Shown: positions 53,452 to 62,529 of the stretch, piece by piece | How positions within the stretch are numbered: the first letter of the stretch is position 1 | Layout of the letters: every line of letters begins with the position of its first letter | Source: Rheinheimera lutimaris | GTDB taxonomy: Bacteria > Pseudomonadota > Gammaproteobacteria > Enterobacterales > Alteromonadaceae | Direction: 5' to 3' | NCBI RefSeq assembly: GCF_013283795.1 | Contig: NZ_JABSOD010000018.1 | Coordinates: 233-64,232 of the forward strand | DNA: 64,000 nt | Notes under the pieces: model-generated | The model's input: the letters and a program-made list of their open reading frames with translations, nothing else | The model's database searches: none | What the model was told of the DNA's origin: nothing | Translations under genes and position numbers: made by a program

Positions 53452-56415
53452 TTAAGAGTTAACAACGTAGTTCAGCCGGCTCAACTCCTGCTCTGCCAAA
53501 GGCATGCTGAAGTAGTATCCCTGAACCAGGTAGCAAGCATTTTTTCTTAAAAATTCAACTTGTTCGGCAGTTTCTACCCCTTCAGCCACCACGCGCAGAT
53601 TCATTTTCTGCGCCATGGCGATAATCGCCGCGACAATATCCATGTCGTTACGATCATCCGGAATATCTTTGACGAACGAGCGATCTATTTTCAGCTCGTC
53701 TACCGGGAAACGCTTTAAATAACTAAGCGAAGAATAGCCTGTACCAAAGTCATCAATAGATAAAGATACCCCGAGCCGCTTTAACTGATTTAACTGGTTA
53801 ATAGCCGCATCGGTGTCGCCCATCAGCATACTTTCGGTAATTTCAAAAATTAAACACTTCGGGTTCGCGCCGGTACGCAGCAAAATACGTTCGACAATTT
53901 CCGGCAAATTATCATCGTTAAACTGGCGTACTGATAAATTAATCGACAAGGTGATGTTATGGCCGCGGCTATGCTGACGCGACAAAAACCGGCAAGCTTC
54001 CCAGATGATCCACTCACCAATCTGCACAATTAACCCGGTACTTTCAGCCACCGGGATAAAACGCAACGGCGGCACCAAAGTATTATCCGGCCGCAGCCAG
54101 CGCAGCAGCGTTTCATAACCAATAACGCTGTTATCGCGGATATCAATTTTCGGTTGGTAATAGAGTAAAAACTGATGTTCACGAATAGCTTCACGCAGTT
54201 GGTTTTCAATCAGCAGACGCTCGTTGGCAGCTTCGTTTAAATCGGGGCTGAAAAAGTGAAACATATTTTTGCCGCGGGCCTTAGCCTCATACATCGCCAA
54301 ATCCGCGTGCTTTAGCAGCAGCTCTTCTTCGGAGGCATCTTCCGGCGCCACCGTAATGCCGATACTGGCACTGATCGACACTTCATGATTACCCAGCTTT
54401 ACCGGGGCGGAAAATGCCTGCTGCAGGTTGGCAGCAATAGTAGACGCCTGGCCGCGATCTTTAATACCGCTTAAAATCACCGCAAACTCGTCACCGCCCA
54501 ACCGGGCAATAGTGTCCTCTTCGCGTAAGCGACTGATTAAACGCTTGGCAACTTCTTTCAGCAACTCATCTCCGGCATCGTGCCCCAGGGTGTCGTTAAT
54601 GCGTTTAAATTCGTCCAAATCAAAATACAGCAAAGCAAAGCAGTAATAACCGCGATGCGCCATAGCAATGGCTTTACGTAACTGGTCGCGAAAATAGCTG
54701 CGGTTTGCCAGCCCGGTTAATACATCGTAGTACGCCAGTTGTTCCATTTTTTTCTGGCTTTGTTTAATAAACGAGATGTCCTGCATGGCGCAAACGTAGT
54801 TACTGATATCGCCTTTCTCATCACGAATGGGCGCTATTGCCAACGACACCCACAGCTGCCGCTCCTGATATTGCAACAACATATCGCCGCGCCAATGCTG
54901 GCGTTCTGCCAGGGTTTCGGCAATTTCTTCACCAACATGGTGCATTTCTTCAGCGAATAAACTGTGTAGCGGCTGTTGTTGCAACTGCTCGGCGCTACTG
55001 CCGATAATTTCGGTTAAAAACGGATTAATGTACTCAATATTAAGAAACTGATCGGTCAGTACTATGCCGGAGCTGGAAAATGACACCGCTTTGCTGAGTT
55101 TGCGGGCCGAGCGCTCGGCCAGCTCTTTTTCCTCTATACGTGCATTTAAGCCGCTGACCAGACCGGATATCTCGTCGGACATACGGCCAAAAGCCTGGTT
55201 TAGCAGCCCGATCTCATCTGCTTTATGGTCCAACTCTACCTTTTGTAAGTCTCCCCGAGACAACCGGTATATCGCCGCCGACAAGCGGTTTAACCGCTTA
55301 AGCATAAACTGGTAAATAGCCAGTTGCAGCAATAACGCAACCAGTAACGCCACCAGTACAAACACTACTAACAGCTTGCTGCGAAACTCACTTAACGATG
55401 CCTTTACTGCGGCTTTATCAGTGTATACCGCGACATACCAATTAATACGCTCTACTGCTGCTGCCGACACCAATTGCTCCGGCACAGCCTGAGACAGCTG
55501 CGCCAGCTGACCGGGGTTAGCCGCCACTTTTTCTGCATATTGCTGTAATAAGCTGTTGTCCAGTATTACTCCGTCCAAACGGGTATTCATCGGCAAACTA
55601 ATGGTATTATTTTGCCGCTGCAAACCGATAACCATGCCCTGGTGGTCAAACAAAAAAGCTTTGCTGCTGTATTGGCCGGGGCCGGTTTGCGGTAAACCGG
55701 CCAAAATATCATCCAACACAAAATCGCTGCCGGTAACGCCGACAAATTCATCGTTGATATACAGCGGAATAATTAAGCTGGTCATCCATTTTTGCCAGAT
55801 GCTGTCGTAGTACACCGGTGTCCAGCGTGGTTGCCTGGCCGGGTTTTGTTCTGGCGTAGCTATTTGGTAAAACAGGTCTTGGGAGAAATTATGCTGTGTT
55901 TCTACCTGTAACGCCCAATCACCCGGCGAAATGCGGATAAACTGCTCTTTAGAGATAAAATAAAAATTAAAAAAGTCTTGTAGCAGCAGCGGTGATAATT
56001 GCTGCCACAATACACCGGTATGCTCAAACAGCGCTGAAGTGCGGTTGTTGTAATTTTCAGCCGCGACAAAGGCGGCGGAATAGTTATCCTGTGCCCGTAC
56101 ACTGCCGTCAACAGAGGCCGTTAAGCGCTTTGGTGCAGTTAGCTTTGCCCTCGCCAAACTGCGACTGACGACCTGATTAGCTGCTATGGCTTTTTGTTCT
56201 TTTTGCAGGAAATTGTCATTCAGTTGTGCGGCATAACGCAGGGCATTTTGTTCAACCACCTGGCGTTGTTGGTCTACCGCGATCATTTCCTGCAGTAACA
56301 CCACCACATAACCGATGCTGAAACCGGCAGCAACAATAGCCAGAAATACCACCAGCGCAAATTTACGACCCAGTGAATCCCGTCCTGATGGCTTGGTAAA
56401 ATTAGCGTCCTTCAC
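53452..56415 (-). CDS. Membrane GGDEF/EAL protein with Cache and PAS domains
   Basis: 987 residues: an N-terminal membrane helix (about 20-42), a periplasmic Cache-type sensor (about 45-345), a second helix (about 348-372), HAMP (about 375-425), PAS (about 445-550), GGDEF with the active RLGGDEFAV sequence, and EAL in the variant form ETLLRWL with the usual ENITLSINLS and DDFGTGYSSL motifs. It probably makes and/or degrades cyclic di-GMP in response to a periplasmic ligand. Confidence 0.95.
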   Translation of the reverse strand: MKDANFTKPSGRDSLGRKFALVVFLAIVAAGFSIGYVVVLLQEMIAVDQQRQVVEQNALRYAAQLNDNFLQKEQKAIAANQVVSRSLARAKLTAPKRLTASVDGSVRAQDNYSAAFVAAENYNNRTSALFEHTGVLWQQLSPLLLQDFFNFYFISKEQFIRISPGDWALQVETQHNFSQDLFYQIATPEQNPARQPRWTPVYYDSIWQKWMTSLIIPLYINDEFVGVTGSDFVLDDILAGLPQTGPGQYSSKAFLFDHQGMVIGLQRQNNTISLPMNTRLDGVILDNSLLQQYAEKVAANPGQLAQLSQAVPEQLVSAAAVERINWYVAVYTDKAAVKASLSEFRSKLLVVFVLVALLVALLLQLAIYQFMLKRLNRLSAAIYRLSRGDLQKVELDHKADEIGLLNQAFGRMSDEISGLVSGLNARIEEKELAERSARKLSKAVSFSSSGIVLTDQFLNIEYINPFLTEIIGSSAEQLQQQPLHSLFAEEMHHVGEEIAETLAERQHWRGDMLLQYQERQLWVSLAIAPIRDEKGDISNYVCAMQDISFIKQSQKKMEQLAYYDVLTGLANRSYFRDQLRKAIAMAHRGYYCFALLYFDLDEFKRINDTLGHDAGDELLKEVAKRLISRLREEDTIARLGGDEFAVILSGIKDRGQASTIAANLQQAFSAPVKLGNHEVSISASIGITVAPEDASEEELLLKHADLAMYEAKARGKNMFHFFSPDLNEAANERLLIENQLREAIREHQFLLYYQPKIDIRDNSVIGYETLLRWLRPDNTLVPPLRFIPVAESTGLIVQIGEWIIWEACRFLSRQHSRGHNITLSINLSVRQFNDDNLPEIVERILLRTGANPKCLIFEITESMLMGDTDAAINQLNQLKRLGVSLSIDDFGTGYSSLSYLKRFPVDELKIDRSFVKDIPDDRNDMDIVAAIIAMAQKMNLRVVAEGVETAEQVEFLRKNACYLVQGYYFSMPLAEQELSRLNYVVNS

Positions 56416-56525
56416 TCACTCTGCCTGATTGCTTGGTAGTTATTCATTATTGGCAAGATATCGCTTTCTGTTAAGATACGACAGCCTCATTATTGCATGT
56501 AAATTCACCAAAAGAGAATGAAACC

Positions 56526-56978
56526 ATGAAAAAACCCCTGTTAGCCGCAGTTTTGTTAACCCTGACTTGTGGGGCTGCCCATGCCGGCAGTGCCTTTACC
56601 GATGCTAAAGACAGCGTGACCTACCGTCAGGCGGCATTTCAGCTTATTCGCCACAATATGGCCGATATCGCCGACATGCTAAAAGGTGAAGTAAACTATG
56701 ATGCCAACCGCGTTACACAGCGCGCTACCGCACTTGCGACCTTAACTACACTGCCATGGCAGGCTTTTGCTGTGCCCGGTACAGAACAAGGTGGCGGTGA
56801 TGCCAAAGCTGAAATCTGGCAAAACCTGCAGGACTTTAACAGCCGTGGCGAGAAGCTGGCCAACGATGCGCTGGCATTAAAAGCCGCTGCCGACAGCGGT
56901 GAACAAGCAGAAGTACGCAAAGCCTTTGGCGCTTTTGCCCGCAATTGCAAAGCCTGCCACGACGACTACAAAAACTGA
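56526..56978 (+). CDS. Cytochrome c' family protein
   Basis: 150 residues from the ATG at 56526. A signal peptide ends near AAHAG. The single CKACH heme motif lies near the C-terminus, after a four-helix bundle, as in class II cytochromes c (c' type). Members bind NO or carry electrons in the periplasm. It is tail to tail with the cytochrome b561 gene. Confidence 0.9.
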   Translation: MKKPLLAAVLLTLTCGAAHAGSAFTDAKDSVTYRQAAFQLIRHNMADIADMLKGEVNYDANRVTQRATALATLTTLPWQAFAVPGTEQGGGDAKAEIWQNLQDFNSRGEKLANDALALKAAADSGEQAEVRKAFGAFARNCKACHDDYKN

Positions 56979-57029
56979 TTTTTATTGGCGTTGTATTTTT
57001 AGTGGTGCTGTGTTGTTAATGGCGCATCG

Positions 57030-57677
57030 CTATAGCAGCGCCATTAACTTGCTGCCCTGCCAGTAATACAGCAGCACTAACAACGCAACAAATAACAGAA
57101 AAAACCAGCCGCTGTGCCGCAGCTTTACCGCTTGCTGCGCCGTTTTATCCTTACCGGTAAAAAGCACCGTCAACACATTATGCACCCGAAAGCTGTGCCA
57201 CAATGCCGCGACAACATGCACCGCTACAGCTGCCAGCAAAATGTTGATGTTTATTTTGTGAATATCTGACGCCAGCTCTACCCAATTGGCCGGCAGCCAG
57301 GCAACCAGCGGGCCGTCACTCATATAGCTGTTATCAAACGTCGCCAGCCCGGTGAGTAATTGCAGTAATATCAATGTAATCAACAGTATGATCATATAAA
57401 ACGAGGCCGGATTATGGCCGGTGACAGCATAAGGCTTACGCAAATAACGTATTGCTGCTGTTGGTGTTGCCGCAAAGCGGGAAAACTTTGCGCTGTCACT
57501 GCCGGCAAATCCCCAAACAATACGCGCAATAACTAACGCCAGCAACGTATAGGCCAGCAATTGGTGCTGTGCCGTTAATCCTTCCTCGCCGGTGTACCAC
57601 AGGCCCGCAATCAACAGTAGCTGGCTCCAGTGAAAAAACCGCACGGCCAGGTCCCATACCTTTACTTTTTGTGACAT
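57030..57677 (-). CDS. Cytochrome b561-family membrane protein
   Basis: 215 residues with four membrane helices and the expected heme-ligand histidines (RFFHWSQLLL, VHVVAALWHSFRVH). Such diheme cytochromes pass electrons between the quinone pool and periplasmic c-type cytochromes; the adjacent cytochrome c' gene is a plausible partner. CGGAGA precedes the ATG. Confidence 0.92.
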   Translation of the reverse strand: MSQKVKVWDLAVRFFHWSQLLLIAGLWYTGEEGLTAQHQLLAYTLLALVIARIVWGFAGSDSAKFSRFAATPTAAIRYLRKPYAVTGHNPASFYMIILLITLILLQLLTGLATFDNSYMSDGPLVAWLPANWVELASDIHKININILLAAVAVHVVAALWHSFRVHNVLTVLFTGKDKTAQQAVKLRHSGWFFLLFVALLVLLYYWQGSKLMALL

Positions 57678-57732
57678 TGAGCTTTGTCTCCGTTATGCTA
57701 AGTTTTTGATTTTATACCAGAGAAGCAAAAAG

Positions 57733-60084
57733 ATGAATTGGTGGAAATGGATAATCGGCGTAACAGCCGCCCTGGCAGCTCTGGCTGCAGCAAGCTTTTA
57801 TGCCGTGCTGTATCTGAGTTTGCCGCAATATGACGGCGAGCAGCCGGCCAAAATCAGTAGCACGGTGCGGCTTGAGCGTGATGGTACCGGCTACCTGAGC
57901 ATCCATGCCGCCAACCGCAACGATGCCGCTTATGCACTGGGTTTTGCCCACGCTCAGGAACGTTTTTTCCAGATGGACTTGCTGCGCCGCAATGCTGCCG
58001 GCGAATTATCAGCACTGTTTGGCGAACGGGCACTGGAAGCTGACAAAGCCTTACGCAACCATCGCTTTCGCTTTCGCGCTACACAGGCGTTGGCACAGTT
58101 ATCCGCGCCGGAGCAACAACTACTGAGTGATTACAGCCGGGGTGTAAACGCCGGCCTGGCGACACTGACTCTGGCACCGTTTGAATATTTACTGCTGGGC
58201 CAAACACCAGAGCAATGGCAGCCGGCAGACTCGTTTTTAGTGATCTACAGCATGTACCTCGACTTACAGGGCAAGCTGGGCAAAGATGAATACGCCATGA
58301 CAGTGCTGCAACAAACCGTTCCGGCAGAGTGGTACCGCTTTTTACAGCAGCACAGCGATATCTGGCAGGCGGCTATCGACGGCACTACGGTGGCTGCCGT
58401 TAGCATGCCCGAGTCAGCTTACCCCGCGGTGCTGCGCCAGCAACAAAGCGCCTGCACCGCGTGTAGCGTAAAAGACGCTACCGATATCGGCAGCAATAAC
58501 TTCGCTGTAGCAGGCAGTTTAACCGGCCACGGCAGCGCTATCCTGGCTGACGATATGCACCTGAGCATCCGCGTTCCGGGCACCTGGTTTAAAGCTCAAC
58601 TGAACTGGCGCGACGGCGCCAAACTGCATACCGTCACCGGCCTTACACTGGCCGGCACACCGGCAGTAGTCGTCGGTTCTAACGGCCAGTTAGCCTGGGG
58701 TTTTACCAACAGCACCGCCGATTGGCATGATCTGGTAAAGCTACAATTGTCTGATGATGGCAAACGCTATTTAACGCCCGATGGTTGGCAGCCACTGGAA
58801 TACATATACGACACCATTAAAGTGGCCGGTAAACCAGACCAGGCGATAGAACTGACGCAAACCCGCTGGGGGCCGGTAGTGCGTTTTGGCAACAGCCCCG
58901 CTTATGCGCTGCGCTGGGTGGCGTATGACGCTGTAGCAGTAAACTTTAAACTGCTGCAACTGGAAACGGCCACCAATGTGCAACAGGCTGCCGAACTGGC
59001 GCCACAAGCCGGTATTCCGGCACAAAATCTGCTGCTGGCCGACAGCAAAGGCAATATCGGCTGGACTATTATGGGGCCGGTACCCCAGCGTACACTCGCC
59101 GATTGGGACACCGCACAAGACTGGAGCGACAGCAGCCAGGGCTGGCAAGGTTACCTGGCGCCGGAGTTGCAACCACAGTTGCTTAATCCGGCCGCTGACA
59201 GATTATGGAGCGCCAACGCCCGCGTGGTCGGTGGTGATATGTACCAACAACTGGGTAACGGCGGTTACGACTTGGGCGCCCGCGGCTGGCAAATACAGCA
59301 GGGGCTGGAGCAACTGCAACAGGCTGATGAGCAGGCTCTGCATGCTATTCAGCTGGACAACCGTGCGTTGATGCTGCAACGCTGGCAGCAATTACTGCTG
59401 CAGGTACTTAACAATGACACCGTGCAACAACATCAGTTGCAGTCATACCGTCAGCATGTGTTAACCAGCTCACAACACGCCGCCACCGATGCGGTAGGTT
59501 ACACCCTGGTGCGCGCCTTTCGTCAGCAGTTGCTTGAACTGCAATTCGCTCCTCTGTCAGCTTTGCTGGAGCAACAAGGCGCCCGCAGTGCCGATTTAAA
59601 ATTCTCGCTGGAAACCCCGCTGTGGACGATGCTACAGCAACGCCGCACCGACACGCTGCCAGCCGGTGTCAGTAGTTGGGATGAACTGCTGTTACAAGCG
59701 GTACTGCAAAGCAAGCAACAGTTAGAGCAGCAGTATGGCAGTATCAACCAAAGCAATTGGGGTAACCTGAACACGGCCAAAATTCAGCACCCACTCTCAG
59801 CTGCCATACCACTGCTGGGAGGCTGGCTGAATATGCCGGCAACACCGTTAAACGGCGACAGCCATATGCCACGGGTGCAAAAACCGGGCTTTGGCCAGTC
59901 TCAGCGCATGGTGGTGGCACCCGGCCAGGAACAACTGGGCATTTTAACCATACCGGCCGGCCAGTCCGGCCATCCGTTATCGCCGTTTTACCGCGCTGAT
60001 CATCATTATTGGCTCAATGAAGTTGCGCTGCCGTTTTTACCCGGTGAGAAAAAATATCAGCTGCTGCTGACACCACAGGGTTGA
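57733..60084 (+). CDS. Penicillin acylase family protein (S45 Ntn hydrolase)
   Basis: 783 residues from the ATG at 57733; a TTG start nine codons upstream is less likely. An N-terminal membrane anchor or signal (about 3-28) is followed by the alpha chain, a spacer and the autoprocessing site IG-SNNFAV with the new N-terminal Ser (about residue 254), then the beta chain with GTPAVVVGSNGQLAWGFTNS. Homologues cleave N-acyl homoserine lactones (PvdQ/QuiP type) or beta-lactams. Substrate unproven; AHL acylase is plausible. Confidence 0.9.
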   Translation: MNWWKWIIGVTAALAALAAASFYAVLYLSLPQYDGEQPAKISSTVRLERDGTGYLSIHAANRNDAAYALGFAHAQERFFQMDLLRRNAAGELSALFGERALEADKALRNHRFRFRATQALAQLSAPEQQLLSDYSRGVNAGLATLTLAPFEYLLLGQTPEQWQPADSFLVIYSMYLDLQGKLGKDEYAMTVLQQTVPAEWYRFLQQHSDIWQAAIDGTTVAAVSMPESAYPAVLRQQQSACTACSVKDATDIGSNNFAVAGSLTGHGSAILADDMHLSIRVPGTWFKAQLNWRDGAKLHTVTGLTLAGTPAVVVGSNGQLAWGFTNSTADWHDLVKLQLSDDGKRYLTPDGWQPLEYIYDTIKVAGKPDQAIELTQTRWGPVVRFGNSPAYALRWVAYDAVAVNFKLLQLETATNVQQAAELAPQAGIPAQNLLLADSKGNIGWTIMGPVPQRTLADWDTAQDWSDSSQGWQGYLAPELQPQLLNPAADRLWSANARVVGGDMYQQLGNGGYDLGARGWQIQQGLEQLQQADEQALHAIQLDNRALMLQRWQQLLLQVLNNDTVQQHQLQSYRQHVLTSSQHAATDAVGYTLVRAFRQQLLELQFAPLSALLEQQGARSADLKFSLETPLWTMLQQRRTDTLPAGVSSWDELLLQAVLQSKQQLEQQYGSINQSNWGNLNTAKIQHPLSAAIPLLGGWLNMPATPLNGDSHMPRVQKPGFGQSQRMVVAPGQEQLGILTIPAGQSGHPLSPFYRADHHYWLNEVALPFLPGEKKYQLLLTPQG

Positions 60085-60117
60085 CTTTAGCCATCCGGAC
60101 GGATTATGTTAGCAGCC

Positions 60118-60180
60118 ATGAAAACTGTATTTATTGCGCTCAGCTTTTTTAACTTTACCACCCCCAACGGGAGGCGGTGA
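60118..60180 (+). CDS. pheL: Phenylalanine leader peptide (PheL)
   Basis: A 20-codon ORF reading MKTVFIALSFFNFTTPNGRR with four Phe codons, two adjacent, 89 bp before pheA. The Phe codons lie just before a terminator, the classic layout for attenuation by charged tRNA-Phe. The last codons GGG-AGG-CGG are complementary to the CCTCCC of the terminator stem, so they can act as the antiterminator segment. Confidence 0.85.
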   Translation: MKTVFIALSFFNFTTPNGRR

Positions 60181-60232
60181 GCTGCGCGCGCAGTAAAACC
60201 AGAAAACCTCCCCTGCCGGGAGGTTTTTTTTT
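60158..60232 (+). promoter_or_regulatory. pheA transcription attenuator with terminator
   Basis: Alternative structures: ACCACCCCC (60158-60166) pairs imperfectly with GGGAGGCGGT (60170-60179), or GGGAGG there pairs with CCTCCC at 60207-60212, or AACCTCCC pairs with GGGAGGTT (60205-60225) and ends in a T-run, the terminator. A small CTGCG/CGCAG hairpin lies between. Ribosome stalling at the Phe codons would favour the middle pairing and readthrough into pheA. Confidence 0.8.
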
Positions 60233-60268
60233 GCCGTTTAAAAATTATCAGACAAAGAGAATACCAAC

Positions 60269-61423
60269 ATGGAACTGGATGAAATACGCCACGCGATAAG
60301 CGATACCGATCAACAGCTGCTGGGGTTGTTGTCTAAACGGCGCCAGCTGGCGTTAGCGGTTGCCGATGCCAAGCTGGCACAGAACAAACCGATACGGGAT
60401 CAAAAGCGTGAGCAGGAACTGCTGGTATCGTTGATTGGCCAGGGCAAGCCGCTTGGACTCGATGCGCAGTACGTAACACGGCTGTACCATGTCATTATCG
60501 AAGACTCGGTTTTACAGCAACAGGCAAAAATTCAGGGCCAGCTAAACGGTACCGACAGCCCGGCAGTACGGGTTGCCTTTCTCGGCGGCCAGGGTTCGTA
60601 CAGTTACTGGGCAACACAAAAATACTTTACCCGCCGCGCCGAGCGTATTATCGAACAAGGCTGCGACAGCTTTAACGAGATAGTACAGGCAGTAGAAACC
60701 GGCCACGCCGATTACGCCCTGCTGCCAATTGAAAACACTTCATCCGGCAGTATTAACGAGGTGTATGACATACTGCAGCACACACGGTTGTCTATCGTTG
60801 GCGAGCTGACCCACCCTATCGCCCATTGTCTGCTGGGTTTGCCGGGCACAGATTTAAGCAAAATCCGTCAGGTGTGCGCACACCCCCAGGTTATTGCCCA
60901 GTGCAGTCAGTTTTTACAGGGCTTATCGCAAGTAAAAATTGAGTACTGCGACAGCTCATCCGACGCCTTTAGCCGCATTAAGCAGCAGCAAGACCCAACC
61001 GTAGTAGCCATTGGCGGCGAAGAAGGCGGCCAGCTGTATGGTCTTGAAGTACTTACCCGCGACCTGGCTAACCAGAAAGACAACGTCAGCCGCTTTATCG
61101 TAGTAGCTCGTAAACCGGTAACCGTGGCCAAAGCCATACCGGCGAAAACCACCTTTATTATGTACACCGGCCAGCAACCGGGCGCCCTGGTAGATGCACT
61201 ATTAGTGCTGAAACAGCACGGGATCAGCATGGGTAAGCTCGAATCGCGGCCGATTAACGGCAACCCGTGGGAAGAGATGTTTTACGTTGACGTCTTTGCC
61301 AACCTCAACGACTACGCCATGACCCGCGCGCTGGAAGAGCTGAATAAAATCACGAAGTTTATTAAGGTATTAGGCTGCTACCCCAGTGAAGATATCGAGC
61401 CAACTCAGGTAACTGCCGGCTGA
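60269..61423 (+). CDS. pheA: Bifunctional chorismate mutase / prephenate dehydratase
   Basis: 384 residues, E. coli PheA size. Residues about 1-90 are the AroQ chorismate mutase; about 105-285 prephenate dehydratase (VRVAFLGGQGSYS, LLPIENTSSGSINEVYD); about 300-375 the ACT domain for Phe feedback (GALVDALLVLKQHGI, ESRPINGNPWEEMFYVD). Converts chorismate to phenylpyruvate. Controlled by the upstream attenuator. Confidence 0.97.
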   Translation: MELDEIRHAISDTDQQLLGLLSKRRQLALAVADAKLAQNKPIRDQKREQELLVSLIGQGKPLGLDAQYVTRLYHVIIEDSVLQQQAKIQGQLNGTDSPAVRVAFLGGQGSYSYWATQKYFTRRAERIIEQGCDSFNEIVQAVETGHADYALLPIENTSSGSINEVYDILQHTRLSIVGELTHPIAHCLLGLPGTDLSKIRQVCAHPQVIAQCSQFLQGLSQVKIEYCDSSSDAFSRIKQQQDPTVVAIGGEEGGQLYGLEVLTRDLANQKDNVSRFIVVARKPVTVAKAIPAKTTFIMYTGQQPGALVDALLVLKQHGISMGKLESRPINGNPWEEMFYVDVFANLNDYAMTRALEELNKITKFIKVLGCYPSEDIEPTQVTAG

Positions 61424-61431
61424 TAATATAA

Positions 61432-61457
61432 CACTAAGGGGTGCATGCCCCTTAGTG
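61432..61457. terminator. Hairpin between pheA and the ion-channel gene
   Basis: CACTAAGGGG and CCCCTTAGTG form a perfect 10-bp stem with a 6-base loop. It overlaps the channel gene's stop codon. No T-run follows on either strand, so it may be a weak or factor-assisted terminator. Confidence 0.5.
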
Positions 61458-61877
61458 CGTTATCCAATAGCGCTGCATTTCAAAATACAAAAAGGACGCC
61501 GACCAGGTAATTAACACCAGCCCGGTCAGCGATTCAATGCCGGTTAAATAGCGCAAATCGCCCATTGGCACTATGTCGCCGAAACCTACGGTACTAAACA
61601 CTGTAAAAGAGAAATACACGCAGTCCATCAGGCTGCCGTTAAAATTGCCGGTAAGCTCACCCCAACCCTCGGCGTTATGCATCAGATAATACGCCAGGGC
61701 AAATAGCCAGATTTCAACCGCATGGGCAACCAGCGCCCCAAATACGCCAAACACAATTTTATAGCGGTGTTTTATCTGTATTTTCGGGATGACTGCAGAC
61801 AAGCGGAATAAAAACTCGTAATGCACCAGCACTGCTGTGGCGACAACAAGACAATTAATGAAAAACACATAAAGCAT
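61452..61877 (-). CDS. Small two-pore-segment potassium channel protein
   Basis: 141 residues with about four membrane helices. The ion-selectivity filter TVGFGD lies between the last two (FSFTVFSTVGFGDIVP), as in K+ channels; no regulatory RCK domain is attached. AGAGGTAA precedes the ATG. Transport properties unproven. Confidence 0.87.
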   Translation of the reverse strand: MLYVFFINCLVVATAVLVHYEFLFRLSAVIPKIQIKHRYKIVFGVFGALVAHAVEIWLFALAYYLMHNAEGWGELTGNFNGSLMDCVYFSFTVFSTVGFGDIVPMGDLRYLTGIESLTGLVLITWSASFLYFEMQRYWITH

Positions 61878-62099
61878 TTGTTACCTCTGTTTATAACTGC
61901 CTGTAAAGCGAGCAATGCATACAGCGTGGGCTCTTAGTCTGCGCTGCCATATTTAACTATAGATATAGTATTCCCCCCAATGTGTGACTTTGCTAACCCA
62001 TGTTGGCTTAATCAGTAAATAAAAAATTAAAAATTAAAAATGGCTGTTTAACCGACACGGCATTGCTACAAAACACCATCATCGATATTTGCAGGAAGA

Positions 62100-62495
62100 T
62101 TACCCCTGATACAACTCCAATGGCAGGCCGTCGGGGTCTTGAAAGAAGGTAAAGGCTTTGCCGGTAAACTCGTCGATGCGAATGGGCTCTACTGCTACGC
62201 CCTGCCTCGTTAAGTAATCAGCAAACTCTGCGACGTTGTCTACCACAAAGGCCAGATGGCGTAGGCCTTGCGCTTCGGGTTGGCTGGGTCTGGCTGGTGG
62301 ATTAGGAAAGCTAAATAGCTCCAGCTGATTGCCATTTGGCAGGGCTAAATCCAGCTTCCGGGAGTCGCGCTCGCGGCGGTAGTGTTCAGCGATAACTGTT
62401 AAGCCCAGCACTTGCGTGTAAAACTGCTGTGAGCGGGCGTAATCGCTGCAAATAATGGCTACATGATGAATGGCGTTAAGGATTGGACGAGTCAT
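62100..62495 (-). CDS. VOC-superfamily protein (GloA2/SMU508-like)
   Basis: 131 residues from ATG at 62493-62495, giving the family's usual start MTRPILNAIHHVAIICSDY. VOC motifs YARSQQFYTQVLGLTVI, LDLALPNGNQLELFSF and FFQDPDGLPLELYQ. Metal ligands H12, E56-region and E127-region are plausible. The start lies directly after the T-run of the upstream gene's terminator, with no ribosome site visible; an ATG within the hairpin, six codons earlier, is an alternative. Confidence 0.85.
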   Translation of the reverse strand: MTRPILNAIHHVAIICSDYARSQQFYTQVLGLTVIAEHYRRERDSRKLDLALPNGNQLELFSFPNPPARPSQPEAQGLRHLAFVVDNVAEFADYLTRQGVAVEPIRIDEFTGKAFTFFQDPDGLPLELYQG

Positions 62496-62520
62496 AAAAA
62501 AGGCCTGAAACATTCAGGCC
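62496..62520 (-). terminator. Terminator of the TPR gene
   Basis: On the minus strand GGGCCTGAA-TGT-TTCAGGCC followed by TTTTTT, just after the TPR gene's stop. The T-run ends at the first base of the VOC start codon. Confidence 0.75.
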
Positions 62521-62529
62521 CTTAGTTTA

